Shown here piece after piece: positions 1-7,204 of a DNA stretch of 30,206 nucleotides. How positions within the stretch are numbered: the first letter of the stretch is position 1; every line of letters starts with the position of its first letter. This DNA comes from Bacteroidales bacterium UBA6192 (GTDB lineage: Bacteria; Bacteroidota; Bacteroidia; Bacteroidales; F082). The position numbers were made by a program, and so were the translations under genes. The notes under the pieces are model-generated. The model did not search any database. It was not told the DNA's origin and saw nothing but the letters and a program-made list of their open reading frames with translations. The stretch spans positions 1,113 to 31,318 of the forward strand of contig DITE01000046.1 of the NCBI GenBank assembly GCA_002422725.1, given 5' to 3'.

Positions 1-698
1 GAATACAGCAGCCCATCAGGGCTCAATGACACTCCGGATAGCCTTATCCCATCAAGAAGAAGTCCTATGTCCATTTTTTTCTCCAAATCGGTACTCCAGC
101 TGATTCCACTGACGTGCTTCTGATAGCTAAATGATACTTTTATATGCCAGTTTCCAGCAGAATCAGCGGGGAATATTGTACGCACAAATACAGGATGTTT
201 GCCTGTTTCGAGCTTTATCTTAACTTTTTTGCCCATGTTATCTGATTCTTTGATAGCCGACATCCTGGAAGTCTGCACTTTGCCACCAACAATCAGTTCA
301 AAAGGCCACTGGGTTTCCACTTCCAATTCAATCTCGGCAAATTGATCCGTCACAAGAAAACCGGCAAGTAAAGCAACTGCATTTTTACCCTGGGCAGGCG
401 TTTTCAACGTCAGCTTTCCTGATTTACCCACTTTTTGAAGATTCCACAATGACAAAGAGGTCAAATCTGATTCGGCAAAATCGCGCTGCAGGCGGTCGAA
501 AGTGCCTGAAAAAGCAGAAAGTTCAAAGGTTTTTCCTTCTGTATCAGGCCTGTTAGCAAAAGCTGGCATGGTTATACCGGCATGGCTGGCAACTAACCAT
601 TCGGAGACAACAGTTTTATTTACAGCCGAATCCGTAACAGCATGCAAACTGATCTGGCATATCAATATGAGTAGAACAAAAAACGCTGTGATTTTCAT
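1..698 (-). CDS. Secreted protein, N-terminal part (possible S9-type peptidase), truncated by window edge
   Basis: The minus strand is open from an ATG at 698-696 to the left edge, giving 232 residues with no stop. It begins with a clear signal peptide (MKITAFFVLLILICQISLHA), so the protein is exported. The next ~190 residues look beta-rich with no motif I know. Just before the edge the text reads LLLDGIRLSGVSLSPDGLLY, which resembles the first blade of a WD40/TolB-like propeller as found at the front of prolyl-oligopeptidase (S9) enzymes in Bacteroidota. The catalytic domain, if present, lies outside the window. A TATATTTG promoter element sits 22 bp upstream. The secreted nature is clear; the peptidase assignment is inference, and another propeller protein is possible. 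Confidence 0.7.
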   Translation of the reverse strand, partial: MKITAFFVLLILICQISLHAVTDSAVNKTVVSEWLVASHAGITMPAFANRPDTEGKTFELSAFSGTFDRLQRDFAESDLTSLSLWNLQKVGKSGKLTLKTPAQGKNAVALLAGFLVTDQFAEIELEVETQWPFELIVGGKVQTSRMSAIKESDNMGKKVKIKLETGKHPVFVRTIFPADSAGNWHIKVSFSYQKHVSGISWSTDLEKKMDIGLLLDGIRLSGVSLSPDGLLY

Positions 699-719
699 GA
701 TTAGAGGGTGTTTTTCGGG

Positions 720-727
720 CAAATATA
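720..727 (-). promoter_or_regulatory. -7 promoter element TATATTTG for the secreted protein
   Basis: On the minus strand the sequence is TATATTTG, a full match to the Bacteroidota -7 consensus TAnnTTTG, 22 bp before the ATG at 698. I see no convincing -33 TTTG at the usual spacing. Confidence 0.55.
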
Positions 728-819
728 ACAAAAGAAGCCTGACCTGCCTGCCCGTAATTTTCGGAATCAATTAACATAAAAATGTGTCCAATGTAAATCA
801 TTCCTATAGATTTGCTTTG

Positions 820-827
820 TAACTTTG
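820..827 (+). promoter_or_regulatory. -7 promoter element TAACTTTG for the small lipoprotein
   Basis: TAACTTTG matches TAnnTTTG and lies 110 bp before the ATG at 938, implying an untranslated leader of about 100 nt. The 239-bp divergent gap (699-937) holds this element and the opposite-facing one at 720-727, and nothing else I can recognise. Confidence 0.45.
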
Positions 828-937
828 CCTCAGACAAAATCCTGGAATTTTCATGGCATGATGCAGATTTATTATGATCAGCCGGCCAAACATCTCCAGT
901 ATAGAATAAATAATAAATCATTGAATCAAAATCAAAC

Positions 938-1324
938 ATGGAACACAAAATTCTGAAGGCTGCATTATTCGTAATGGTTATTGCGATTTTAGTCAGTAGC
1001 TGCAAAAAAGAAGAAACAGGACTTGAGGGAACCTATAACAGGACGATGAGTTTCGATTCAGAATCAATTGATGTGGATTTGAGCTTCACAAAAGATGGCT
1101 TGCTGATCTGGGCACCGGGTGAAAACGTTTCGGGACATACCAGTTCACAGGTGGGTTATGAAAAATTACCCGATTCAGGTTTCAGAATTTTTGACGACCC
1201 CGATTGCGGAAGCGAAGCTGACTATACCTACACCATAAACGGGAAAACACTCACCATCACAGCACTTTCTGACGACTGCGAACCCAGGGTTTTCGCACTC
1301 TCAGGAAATTGGAGAAGAAAATAA
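938..1324 (+). CDS. Small lipoprotein, lipocalin-like size, unknown function
   Basis: A 128-residue protein. The N-terminus is a lipoprotein signal peptide ending in a lipobox, VSSC, with the lipidated Cys at about residue 22. The residues after Cys are KKEE, which fits the K-(D/E)2 surface-export signal described for Bacteroidota lipoproteins, so exposure on the outer face of the outer membrane is plausible. The mature part has short beta-like stretches (GTYNRTMSF, YTYTINGKTLTITAL) resembling small lipocalin-like 'lipoprotein of unknown function' folds, with two further Cys (CGSEAD and DDCEP) that could form a disulfide. The gene ends 20 bp from the convergent gene at 1345. No specific function can be given. 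Confidence 0.8.
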   Translation: MEHKILKAALFVMVIAILVSSCKKEETGLEGTYNRTMSFDSESIDVDLSFTKDGLLIWAPGENVSGHTSSQVGYEKLPDSGFRIFDDPDCGSEADYTYTINGKTLTITALSDDCEPRVFALSGNWRRK

Positions 1325-1344
1325 AACATCCAATTTTTTCAAAA

Positions 1345-2193
1345 CTATTCAGGTCTGCCAGGCTTAATCTGATCAAAATCATGAAGGGTCATCTGCAGTA
1401 TTTCTGCTAATCCGGCAGGGCGGTATTCAATGGGGGGCAAGAATATCTCAGGTCTGATTTCAATATTTCTCAGCGACTCAACCTTTGTTGTGCTTTCGCC
1501 CAAAGGGGTTGACAAAACGGACTTCATGACAAATCCATGACGAATCAGTCCGAGGTATTCCTCGCTCTCGCGATAGGCGCCAATAACAGTTGGCGAAGTA
1601 AGTTCGCGCGTCATGGCCATCATGCGCGTCAGATCGATACCAGCAAATGGGTTAACCGAGTTACTCACCCATACTTTTTCGTAAAGTGTTGAGTCGATAT
1701 ATATTTCATAGCAATAGGATAAGTGTCCGGCGATGGTATCCGACTTACCTGTTTCAGACAGCATTAGCTTTCCGGGCAACCATTGAACCACTGAATCGGA
1801 CCGCATCTGGCTGATTATTTTATCCATTTCCTTCCGATTGGCTTCACGCTCAGCAAAAGGTAACTGCTCAATTAAAGTAATTATCTGACTTTCCACTGTC
1901 TGAACCATACTTTCTTTAAAATCGGACGGGTTACCCTTCCAGTAAACCATCCGTGTTGGATAAATAAGGCAAATTTCCTCCTTTTGAAGATCAAGAATGA
2001 TGATGGTTTCATTGGTCTCGATCCGCACCATATCCCGCTGAATAAAGGTAGACTGCATGGACATCATACCATTGCTGTTCTGATTGATTTCGACAATGAC
2101 CCAGCCAGCAAAGAGGTTCGTCACTGGCAAGCATACCATTAAAATCAGGGTTATCGCTATCATGCGATACTTTTTTACAGGTTGGACAATCAT
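1345..2193 (-). CDS. Secreted DUF4412-like protein
   Basis: A 282-residue exported protein when started at the ATG at 2193. The frame is open a little further to a GTG at 2202, but the ATG gives a better signal peptide: MIVQPVKKYR followed by a hydrophobic stretch ending NLFAG. The mature part has the look of DUF4412 proteins: an early beta-rich section with 'MSMQSTFIQRDMVRIE' and 'IIILDLQKEEICLIYP', then a later section carrying 'SYCYEIYIDSTLYEKVWVS'. DUF4412 proteins are periplasmic or outer-membrane-associated and have no established activity. The gene is preceded by a TACTTTTG promoter element and diverges from the TPR gene. Family call moderately sure; function unknown. Confidence 0.75.
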   Translation of the reverse strand: MIVQPVKKYRMIAITLILMVCLPVTNLFAGWVIVEINQNSNGMMSMQSTFIQRDMVRIETNETIIILDLQKEEICLIYPTRMVYWKGNPSDFKESMVQTVESQIITLIEQLPFAEREANRKEMDKIISQMRSDSVVQWLPGKLMLSETGKSDTIAGHLSYCYEIYIDSTLYEKVWVSNSVNPFAGIDLTRMMAMTRELTSPTVIGAYRESEEYLGLIRHGFVMKSVLSTPLGESTTKVESLRNIEIRPEIFLPPIEYRPAGLAEILQMTLHDFDQIKPGRPE

Positions 2194-2257
2194 TACCGGC
2201 ACTGTTTTTAAAGCTTTTCGGGCAATAAGAAAGAATTACTTTGATCATTAAGTTGCT

Positions 2258-2265
2258 CAAAAGTA
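2258..2265 (-). promoter_or_regulatory. -7 promoter element TACTTTTG for the DUF4412-like gene
   Basis: Minus-strand TACTTTTG matches TAnnTTTG and sits 64 bp before the ATG at 2193. It is back-to-back with an identical plus-strand element 40 bp away (2306-2313), which makes this a compact divergent promoter region. Confidence 0.5.
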
Positions 2266-2305
2266 AAAAAATACGGCTAAAGGCTAAACAAAACAGAAAA
2301 AAAAC

Positions 2306-2313
2306 TACTTTTG
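2306..2313 (+). promoter_or_regulatory. -7 promoter element TACTTTTG for the TPR gene (decides its start)
   Basis: TACTTTTG matches TAnnTTTG. It overlaps the upstream in-frame TTG at 2311, so that TTG would not be in the transcript. Translation therefore must start at the ATG at 2335. Confidence 0.55.
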
Positions 2314-2334
2314 CACCACAAAAAATCTGACACC

Positions 2335-3030
2335 ATGGTAACAAAAAAAGGGACGGAGAAAGCTGAAGAAAGATTAGAAGTAGTTGAAGAAGCACTCAGT
2401 AAGTCTGAACAATTTATCGAAAGAAATCAAAAAATTATCACGATAGTTGTTGCAGTGCTTGCATTGCTGGTCATCGGATATTTTGGAATTATCCGTTACT
2501 ATATTGAGCCCCGTGAGAAAGAAGCTCAGATTCAAATGTTTCAGGCAGAAACATATTTTGAGTCAGATTCACTGAATAAAGCCTTATATGGCGATGGAAA
2601 CAATCTGGGTTTTCTCGACATTATCAGTGATTACAGCATGACAAAATCAGCAAATCTGGCGCATTATTATGCCGGTATTTGTTTGTTAAGGCAAGGCGAT
2701 TTCAACGAGGCTATCAGTCATTTGAAAAAGTTTAAAAGCAAGGACTTTGTTGTTGGAAGCATGGCTAAGGGTGCTATTGGTGATGCTTATGTAGAACTGA
2801 ATCAGGCCGAAAAAGCAGCAGGATACTACCTGGATGCTGCCAACAGGAAGAAAAATGAGCTTACAACACCAATGTTTCTTTTTAAAGCCGGCAGGGCATA
2901 TGAGCTTTCAGGAAAATTCCAGAATGCAGCTGATGTTTATGAAATGATCCGGTCACAGTATCCTTCAAGCAATGAGGGCAGAACCATTGAAAAATATATT
3001 TCAAGAGCCAAAGCACTTGCCGGAAGGTAG
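2335..3030 (+). CDS. Membrane-anchored TPR protein
   Basis: A 231-residue protein starting at the ATG at 2335. It has a charged cytoplasmic N-terminus (about 30 residues, Glu/Lys-rich, helical), one transmembrane helix (roughly residues 35-55, IITIVVAVLALLVIGYFGII), then an extracytoplasmic domain of tetratricopeptide repeats: NLAHYYAGICLLRQGDFNEAISHLKKF, AKGAIGDAYVELNQAEKAAGYYLDA and FKAGRAYELSGKFQNAADVYEMI are recognisable repeat units. Overall design resembles the YfgM/'TPR_21' type of periplasmic TPR protein, which act as chaperone or complex-assembly partners, but a specific partner cannot be named. The gene is followed by a strong terminator, so it is probably transcribed alone. Confidence 0.85.
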   Translation: MVTKKGTEKAEERLEVVEEALSKSEQFIERNQKIITIVVAVLALLVIGYFGIIRYYIEPREKEAQIQMFQAETYFESDSLNKALYGDGNNLGFLDIISDYSMTKSANLAHYYAGICLLRQGDFNEAISHLKKFKSKDFVVGSMAKGAIGDAYVELNQAEKAAGYYLDAANRKKNELTTPMFLFKAGRAYELSGKFQNAADVYEMIRSQYPSSNEGRTIEKYISRAKALAGR

Positions 3031-3057
3031 GCTTTAACCTTGAACAAAAATTATAAG

Positions 3058-3087
3058 CCTGGTCATTGTTTTGATCAGGTTTTTTTA
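3058..3087 (+). terminator. Intrinsic terminator after the TPR gene
   Basis: CCTGGTCA, a 6-nt loop, then TGATCAGG forms an 8-bp stem with one G-U pair, followed by seven T. It lies 27 bp after the TPR stop and only 11 bp before the fmt start. Confidence 0.8.
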
Positions 3088-3098
3088 TTTTCGCAGGG

Positions 3099-4082
3099 AT
3101 GATACATAAAACTCCATCGGTAATATTTTTTGGCACTCCCGTGTTTGCAGTTACTCAGCTAGCGGCCATTCATCAGCAGGGCTTCGATATCAGAGCCGTT
3201 GTGACTGCTCTTGATAAACCTGCCGGAAGAGGTAATAAGATGCAAAGCTCAGCTGTTAAAGAATACGCTATCAGGCATAATTTGAGGTTGCTTCAGCCCG
3301 AAAAGCTAAAAGACGAGGGTTTTATTCACGATTTGGCTGCTTTGGCCGCCGATTTGTTTGTGGTAGTCGCCTTCAGGATGTTGCCCGTTGAAATCTGGAA
3401 AATGCCTCCATTAGGTACATTTAATCTTCACGCATCGCTGCTGCCGCAATACCGGGGGGCTGCTCCAATTAACAGAGCAATCATGAATGGTGAATCTGTT
3501 TCAGGGCTTTCTACTTTTTTTATCAATGAAAATATCGACACTGGCGAGATAATTCTGCAGGAACCAATGCCCATTGGCAAAGATGAAACTGCAGGAGAAC
3601 TCCACGACAGGATGATGCTGGCAGGAGGTGGGCTAATTATTCAAACGATTCGGCTCATTGCTGACGGAAAGCCCGGAACGATGGTTCAGGATAAAATGAA
3701 AGACACCGGATTGTTGAAATCAGCACCAAAAATATTTCGTTCCGACTGCCAGATCAACTGGAACCTCCCTGCTTCAACAATTCACAACCAAATCAGGGGA
3801 TTAAGCCCCTCTCCAGGAGCATACACAATGATTCAGTCAACCACTGGGAAAAGGATAGATCTTAAGATTCTAAAGTCGGCCCTGCAAGAGGAAATTTTAA
3901 CGGATGGTTTATTTCAACTTCAATTGGACAAGAAAAATGCGTCCGGAAAGATTGCCTTGAAGGACGGCTATCTGGAACTATTGGTTGTTCAGCCCGCTGG
4001 TAAGAAAACGATGACTGCTTCAGAATTTTTCAGAGGTTTAGAGTATTCGACAAATTGGTCGGTACCTATACATGAGTATTAA
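3099..4082 (+). CDS. fmt: Methionyl-tRNA formyltransferase
   Basis: A 327-residue cytoplasmic enzyme that transfers a formyl group from 10-formyl-tetrahydrofolate to Met-tRNA(fMet) for translation initiation. The formyltransferase domain carries FFGTPVFA near the N-terminus, the tRNA-recognition loop PAGRGNK (41-47), and the catalytic set N109, H111 and D147 in NLHASLLPQYRGAAPINRAI and NENIDTGEI. A C-terminal OB-like domain follows from about residue 210. Length is normal for the family. The ATG at 3099 follows a purine-rich GCAGGG. The start codon comes only 11 bp after the preceding terminator and the nearest promoter-like sequence, TATTTTCG at 3086-3093, is an imperfect match, so how it is transcribed is unclear; leaky read-through or a leader-poor mRNA are possible. 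Confidence 0.96.
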   Translation: MIHKTPSVIFFGTPVFAVTQLAAIHQQGFDIRAVVTALDKPAGRGNKMQSSAVKEYAIRHNLRLLQPEKLKDEGFIHDLAALAADLFVVVAFRMLPVEIWKMPPLGTFNLHASLLPQYRGAAPINRAIMNGESVSGLSTFFINENIDTGEIILQEPMPIGKDETAGELHDRMMLAGGGLIIQTIRLIADGKPGTMVQDKMKDTGLLKSAPKIFRSDCQINWNLPASTIHNQIRGLSPSPGAYTMIQSTTGKRIDLKILKSALQEEILTDGLFQLQLDKKNASGKIALKDGYLELLVVQPAGKKTMTASEFFRGLEYSTNWSVPIHEY

Positions 4083-4191
4083 TTCTTCATTTGAAATTGG
4101 CTAAGAAGTGCAAAAACACTGTATTTCTAACCGTAATTATTAACAAAAACAAAGTTTTATCAACAATATCGCATGTTTTTGCAGTTTTAAC

Positions 4192-4221
4192 TTGCATTTT
4201 TCTTGCGAACACTTATATTTG
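4192..4221 (+). promoter_or_regulatory. Promoter of the HU gene (TTG, 19 bp, TATATTTG)
   Basis: TTG at 4192-4194 is followed after 19 bp by TATATTTG at 4214-4221. This is the best complete -33/-7 promoter in the window. The 178-bp gap after fmt (4083-4260) holds it, with the ATG 39 bp further on. It also rules out the longer in-frame reading that begins at 4192. Confidence 0.7.
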
Positions 4222-4260
4222 TACGGTTTTCAACCAATTTTTAAACTTAAATCCAGTAAA

Positions 4261-4533
4261 ATGAACAAAGCTGAATTAATTGACGCTATGGCTGCAGAAG
4301 CCAATCTGACAAAAGCCGATGCCAAAAGGGCATTAGACGCATTCGTTAAAGCTACAACAGCTGCTCTTAAAAAATCTGACCGTGTTGCTCTCGTAGGTTT
4401 CGGCTCATTTGCCGTTAACAAAAGAGCCGCCCGCAAGGGACGTAATCCACAGACAGGAAAAGAAATCAACATCTCGGCCAAAAAAGTAGTAAAGTTTAAA
4501 GCCGGTGCTGAACTATCAAAAGCTGTTAAATAG
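4261..4533 (+). CDS. HU-family DNA-binding protein
   Basis: A 90-residue histone-like protein, the standard HU length, starting MNKAELIDAMA. It binds and bends double-stranded DNA as a dimer, compacting the nucleoid. Visible hallmarks are the N-terminal helix pair, the GFGSF turn, and the DNA-binding beta-arm with GRNPQTGKEI, whose proline intercalates between bases, then a KKVVKFKAGAELSKAV C-terminus. It is flanked by its own good promoter and a perfect terminator, so it is monocistronic and probably highly expressed. HU and IHF subunits are hard to tell apart by eye; the ALDAFV and KKSDRVALVGFGSF wording fits HU better. Confidence 0.95.
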   Translation: MNKAELIDAMAAEANLTKADAKRALDAFVKATTAALKKSDRVALVGFGSFAVNKRAARKGRNPQTGKEINISAKKVVKFKAGAELSKAVK

Positions 4534-4552
4534 TTTTTTATACGATACGCTG

Positions 4553-4590
4553 AAAGAGGCTGTCTAAAAAGCCAGACAGCCTCTTTTTTT
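4553..4590 (+). terminator. Intrinsic terminator after the HU gene
   Basis: AAAGAGGCTGTCT, an 8-nt loop, then AGACAGCCTCTTT gives a perfect 13-bp stem running into a T tract. It overlaps the end of the convergent glycosylase gene by two bases. Confidence 0.92.
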
Positions 4591-5203
4591 ATGCCTGAAA
4601 ATGTCTGAACAATCGCTGTCTGCCCTGTTCATTTATTAAAAACCTGTTGGGAAGTTCCGCGTCATCTCCGGCAAATCCGACCCCAATTCTTTTTGTAACC
4701 AATATTTCATTGTCCGAAGGAACCTCTTTGGCTTCTTCAATCCATATTTCATCATTAACCAGACTGATTCCATTATGAATACCATTAATGCCCAGTGCTT
4801 TTGTGAGTTTTCCCGGCCCATCAATGCTACGACCTGAAACAACATAACCGGACAACCTTTTTTCCATATAGCTTATTCCGGCAACCGGAACAATAGCCCT
4901 GATCAGGACAGCATCTGGTGTGCCTGAAACACCTGTGACAACATTAAAGAGATGATGAATGCCGTAACAAAGATACACATAGGATATTCCTCCAGGTTCA
5001 TACATAATTTTGGTTCGTTTAGTAAACCGGCCATTGTAGGCGTGAGATGCCCGATCATTTAACCCGGAATAAGCCTCTGTTTCGCATATAAAACCTCCAC
5101 ACTCCTGTTCAGAAATCCTCGTCATGAGCACACAGCCCAGCAGAGCACGCGACAAAGCAATTGCATCGCCCTGTTGATAGAATGAAAGCTCCAACTTCAG
5201 CAT
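4589..5203 (-). CDS. mpg: MPG/AAG-type 3-methyladenine DNA glycosylase
   Basis: A 204-residue single-domain enzyme of the alkyladenine DNA glycosylase family, which flips out and excises alkylated purines such as 3-methyladenine and hypoxanthine in base-excision repair. Family hallmarks are the active-site segment ETEAYSG (catalytic Glu of ETEAY), DRASHAYNGR with the conserved His, MYEPGG followed by YVYLCYGIHHLFNVV, VLIRAI, and GPGKLTKALGI. Length matches bacterial members. Its start is 10 bp after the recQ stop, so the two repair genes are almost certainly one transcript, with recQ first. Confidence 0.95.
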   Translation of the reverse strand: MLKLELSFYQQGDAIALSRALLGCVLMTRISEQECGGFICETEAYSGLNDRASHAYNGRFTKRTKIMYEPGGISYVYLCYGIHHLFNVVTGVSGTPDAVLIRAIVPVAGISYMEKRLSGYVVSGRSIDGPGKLTKALGINGIHNGISLVNDEIWIEEAKEVPSDNEILVTKRIGVGFAGDDAELPNRFLINEQGRQRLFRHFQA

Positions 5204-5213
5204 TTTAAAAAAA

Positions 5214-7148
5214 TCAGTTGAACTGAATTCCGGTCTTAGACCTGTATGTTATCCGATCATTCTGATCTTTCTCCAACACATTGTTATCAATCATCCAACG
5301 GATAGCCGAAAGCACCTTTTCCTCACTGAACCCTTCGACCAGCTTAACCGCTTCATATAAGGGATATGGCCGTTCGTTGAGCAATGAATTCAGCCTAAGA
5401 CGAATGTGATCATACTCCACATCGCTCAACAACAGACTATTACGCCTAACACAAACATCGCATTTGCCACAACGCCGGGGCTGAACCTCACCAAAATAAG
5501 TCAAAAGCTGTTTGCTGCGGCACACATCCTGATTGTTGATAAAATCGATTACGGACTGAACCCTTCGTGTTGCAGATTGCTTGCGATCGGTATAATTCTC
5601 GGGTGAAAGATAAAGCAGGGAACTGTCCTGTAATTCGGACAAAAAAACGAGCTGTGGTTTGTCCTTACGGGGAGTGTAAGTGAGGAATTCCAACTTTTGA
5701 AGGTTTTGGAGGCTCTGAATCACTTTTGCCAGCTCCATACCTGTTTTACGGGCAATCTCCTCCTCATGTATTACGACAAGATCGGTGAATATACCCGGGT
5801 AGTTTCTCAGCAGAAACTTAATAAATACATCATAAACAGGCTGTTCCACCTGAAAACGGTAAAGGTCTTCACGGGTAGAATTGAACATGGCGCGTGAGGG
5901 CGCCGAAATGCTTTCCGAAAGCATCAGCAAACCTTCTTTTTCGAGCAGCCGAAGCACATTGAATACCTCAACAAGCTGAAATCCATAATGATTAGAAAAT
6001 GCTGCCAGATCAAAATCAAAACTCTGATCTCTACCACCACCAACCGGAATCTGGTTATAATTTCCGAGCCCCTGATAAATAGCCTTTATCTGCTTAAGTG
6101 GCGGAAATGATAACTCTAAATTCAGTTTCAGCTGCTGAACATCAAGATCACTGCAAATCAGAAATGCTTCTGATGGTTTTCCATCACGTCCTGCCCTGCC
6201 TGCTTCCTGAAAATAAGCTTCAAGACTATCAGGCAGATCATGGTGGATCACGAGCCGAACATCAGGCTTATCAATCCCCATCCCGAAAGCGTTTGTTGCA
6301 ACAATTACCTTATGATCTCCCTTCATCCAGCTCGTCTGCCGTTGATCACGGATTTTTGCGTCAAGTCCTGCGTGATAGTAAGTGGCTGAAATTGAACGTG
6401 AGCTTAAATAATCGGCTATTTCGCGGGTCCGTTTCCTGCTTCTAACATATACTATTGCGCTGCCGCTTTTCATGTTTGCACATAGCCGGAGCAGGATTCC
6501 ATACTTATCAGGCTGATATACAACATTATAAACTACATTCTTTCGTTCGTAGGATGTCTGAAACACAGTGCGAGACCGGAAATGGAGCTTGTCCATGATA
6601 TCGTCGACCACCCTTGGAGTTGCGGTTGCGGTAAGTGCCATGATCGGAACAGACGGCAAATATTGCCTGATTTCGGCAATCCGGAGGTATGGTGGCCTGA
6701 AGTCGTAACCCCATTGCGAAATGCAGTGGGATTCATCAATAGCAATGAGTGAAACCTTCATACGCCTGACCGCCTCAATAAACCTTTCAGTTATAAGCCT
6801 TTCGGGTGAGATGTACAAAAACTTCAGTTTACCGAACACACTTTGATTGTATACCAGCTCAAGTTCATTAAAATGCATCCCGGAATAAATTGCCGCAGCC
6901 GGAATCCCAATACGCTTCAGGTGAAGCACCTGATCTTTCATCAAGGCGATAAGAGGGGTAACAACCAAAGTTATGCCGTCGAGACACATTCCGGGAACCT
7001 GAAAACAAATTGACTTCCCCCCGCCGGTAGGTAACAAAGCCAGAGAGTCGTGGCCGGCAACTGCCGCGTCCACAATATCTTCCTGCTTGGGTCTGAAACC
7101 ATTATAGCCCCAATACTTCAATAAAACAGCACGTGTTTCCTTACTCAT
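5214..7148 (-). CDS. recQ: ATP-dependent DNA helicase RecQ (short form, no HRDC)
   Basis: A 644-residue superfamily-2 3'-5' DNA helicase acting in recombination and stalled-fork repair. I start it at the ATG at 7148 (MSKETRAVLL); the frame extends to a TTG at 7178, which is less likely. Motif I is LLPTGGGKS (39-46), motif II is the DESH box (138-141) within IDESHCISQWGYDFRP, and motif VI is QEAGRAGRDGKPS. The RecQ C-terminal zinc site is C543, C560, C563 and C566 (CGKCDVC), followed by a short winged-helix region. No HRDC domain is present, as is common in one of the RecQ paralogues of Bacteroidota. The gene lies 56 bp after the hybrid kinase and 10 bp before mpg. Confidence 0.96.
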   Translation of the reverse strand: MSKETRAVLLKYWGYNGFRPKQEDIVDAAVAGHDSLALLPTGGGKSICFQVPGMCLDGITLVVTPLIALMKDQVLHLKRIGIPAAAIYSGMHFNELELVYNQSVFGKLKFLYISPERLITERFIEAVRRMKVSLIAIDESHCISQWGYDFRPPYLRIAEIRQYLPSVPIMALTATATPRVVDDIMDKLHFRSRTVFQTSYERKNVVYNVVYQPDKYGILLRLCANMKSGSAIVYVRSRKRTREIADYLSSRSISATYYHAGLDAKIRDQRQTSWMKGDHKVIVATNAFGMGIDKPDVRLVIHHDLPDSLEAYFQEAGRAGRDGKPSEAFLICSDLDVQQLKLNLELSFPPLKQIKAIYQGLGNYNQIPVGGGRDQSFDFDLAAFSNHYGFQLVEVFNVLRLLEKEGLLMLSESISAPSRAMFNSTREDLYRFQVEQPVYDVFIKFLLRNYPGIFTDLVVIHEEEIARKTGMELAKVIQSLQNLQKLEFLTYTPRKDKPQLVFLSELQDSSLLYLSPENYTDRKQSATRRVQSVIDFINNQDVCRSKQLLTYFGEVQPRRCGKCDVCVRRNSLLLSDVEYDHIRLRLNSLLNERPYPLYEAVKLVEGFSEEKVLSAIRWMIDNNVLEKDQNDRITYRSKTGIQFN

Positions 7149-7204
7149 CGACAATTCAGTTTGTTCAAACGTGTGCAATACTATTCCTTGAGCAGAAATC
7201 AGGC

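Noticed and set aside
616..1005. Minus-strand reading frame of 129 residues across the gap and into the lipoprotein gene
   Set aside because: It covers the divergent promoters, overlaps both real genes and has no recognisable features.
2009..2395. Minus-strand frame of 128 residues overlapping the DUF4412-like and TPR starts
   Set aside because: Lies over both -7 elements and is antisense to the well-supported TPR protein.
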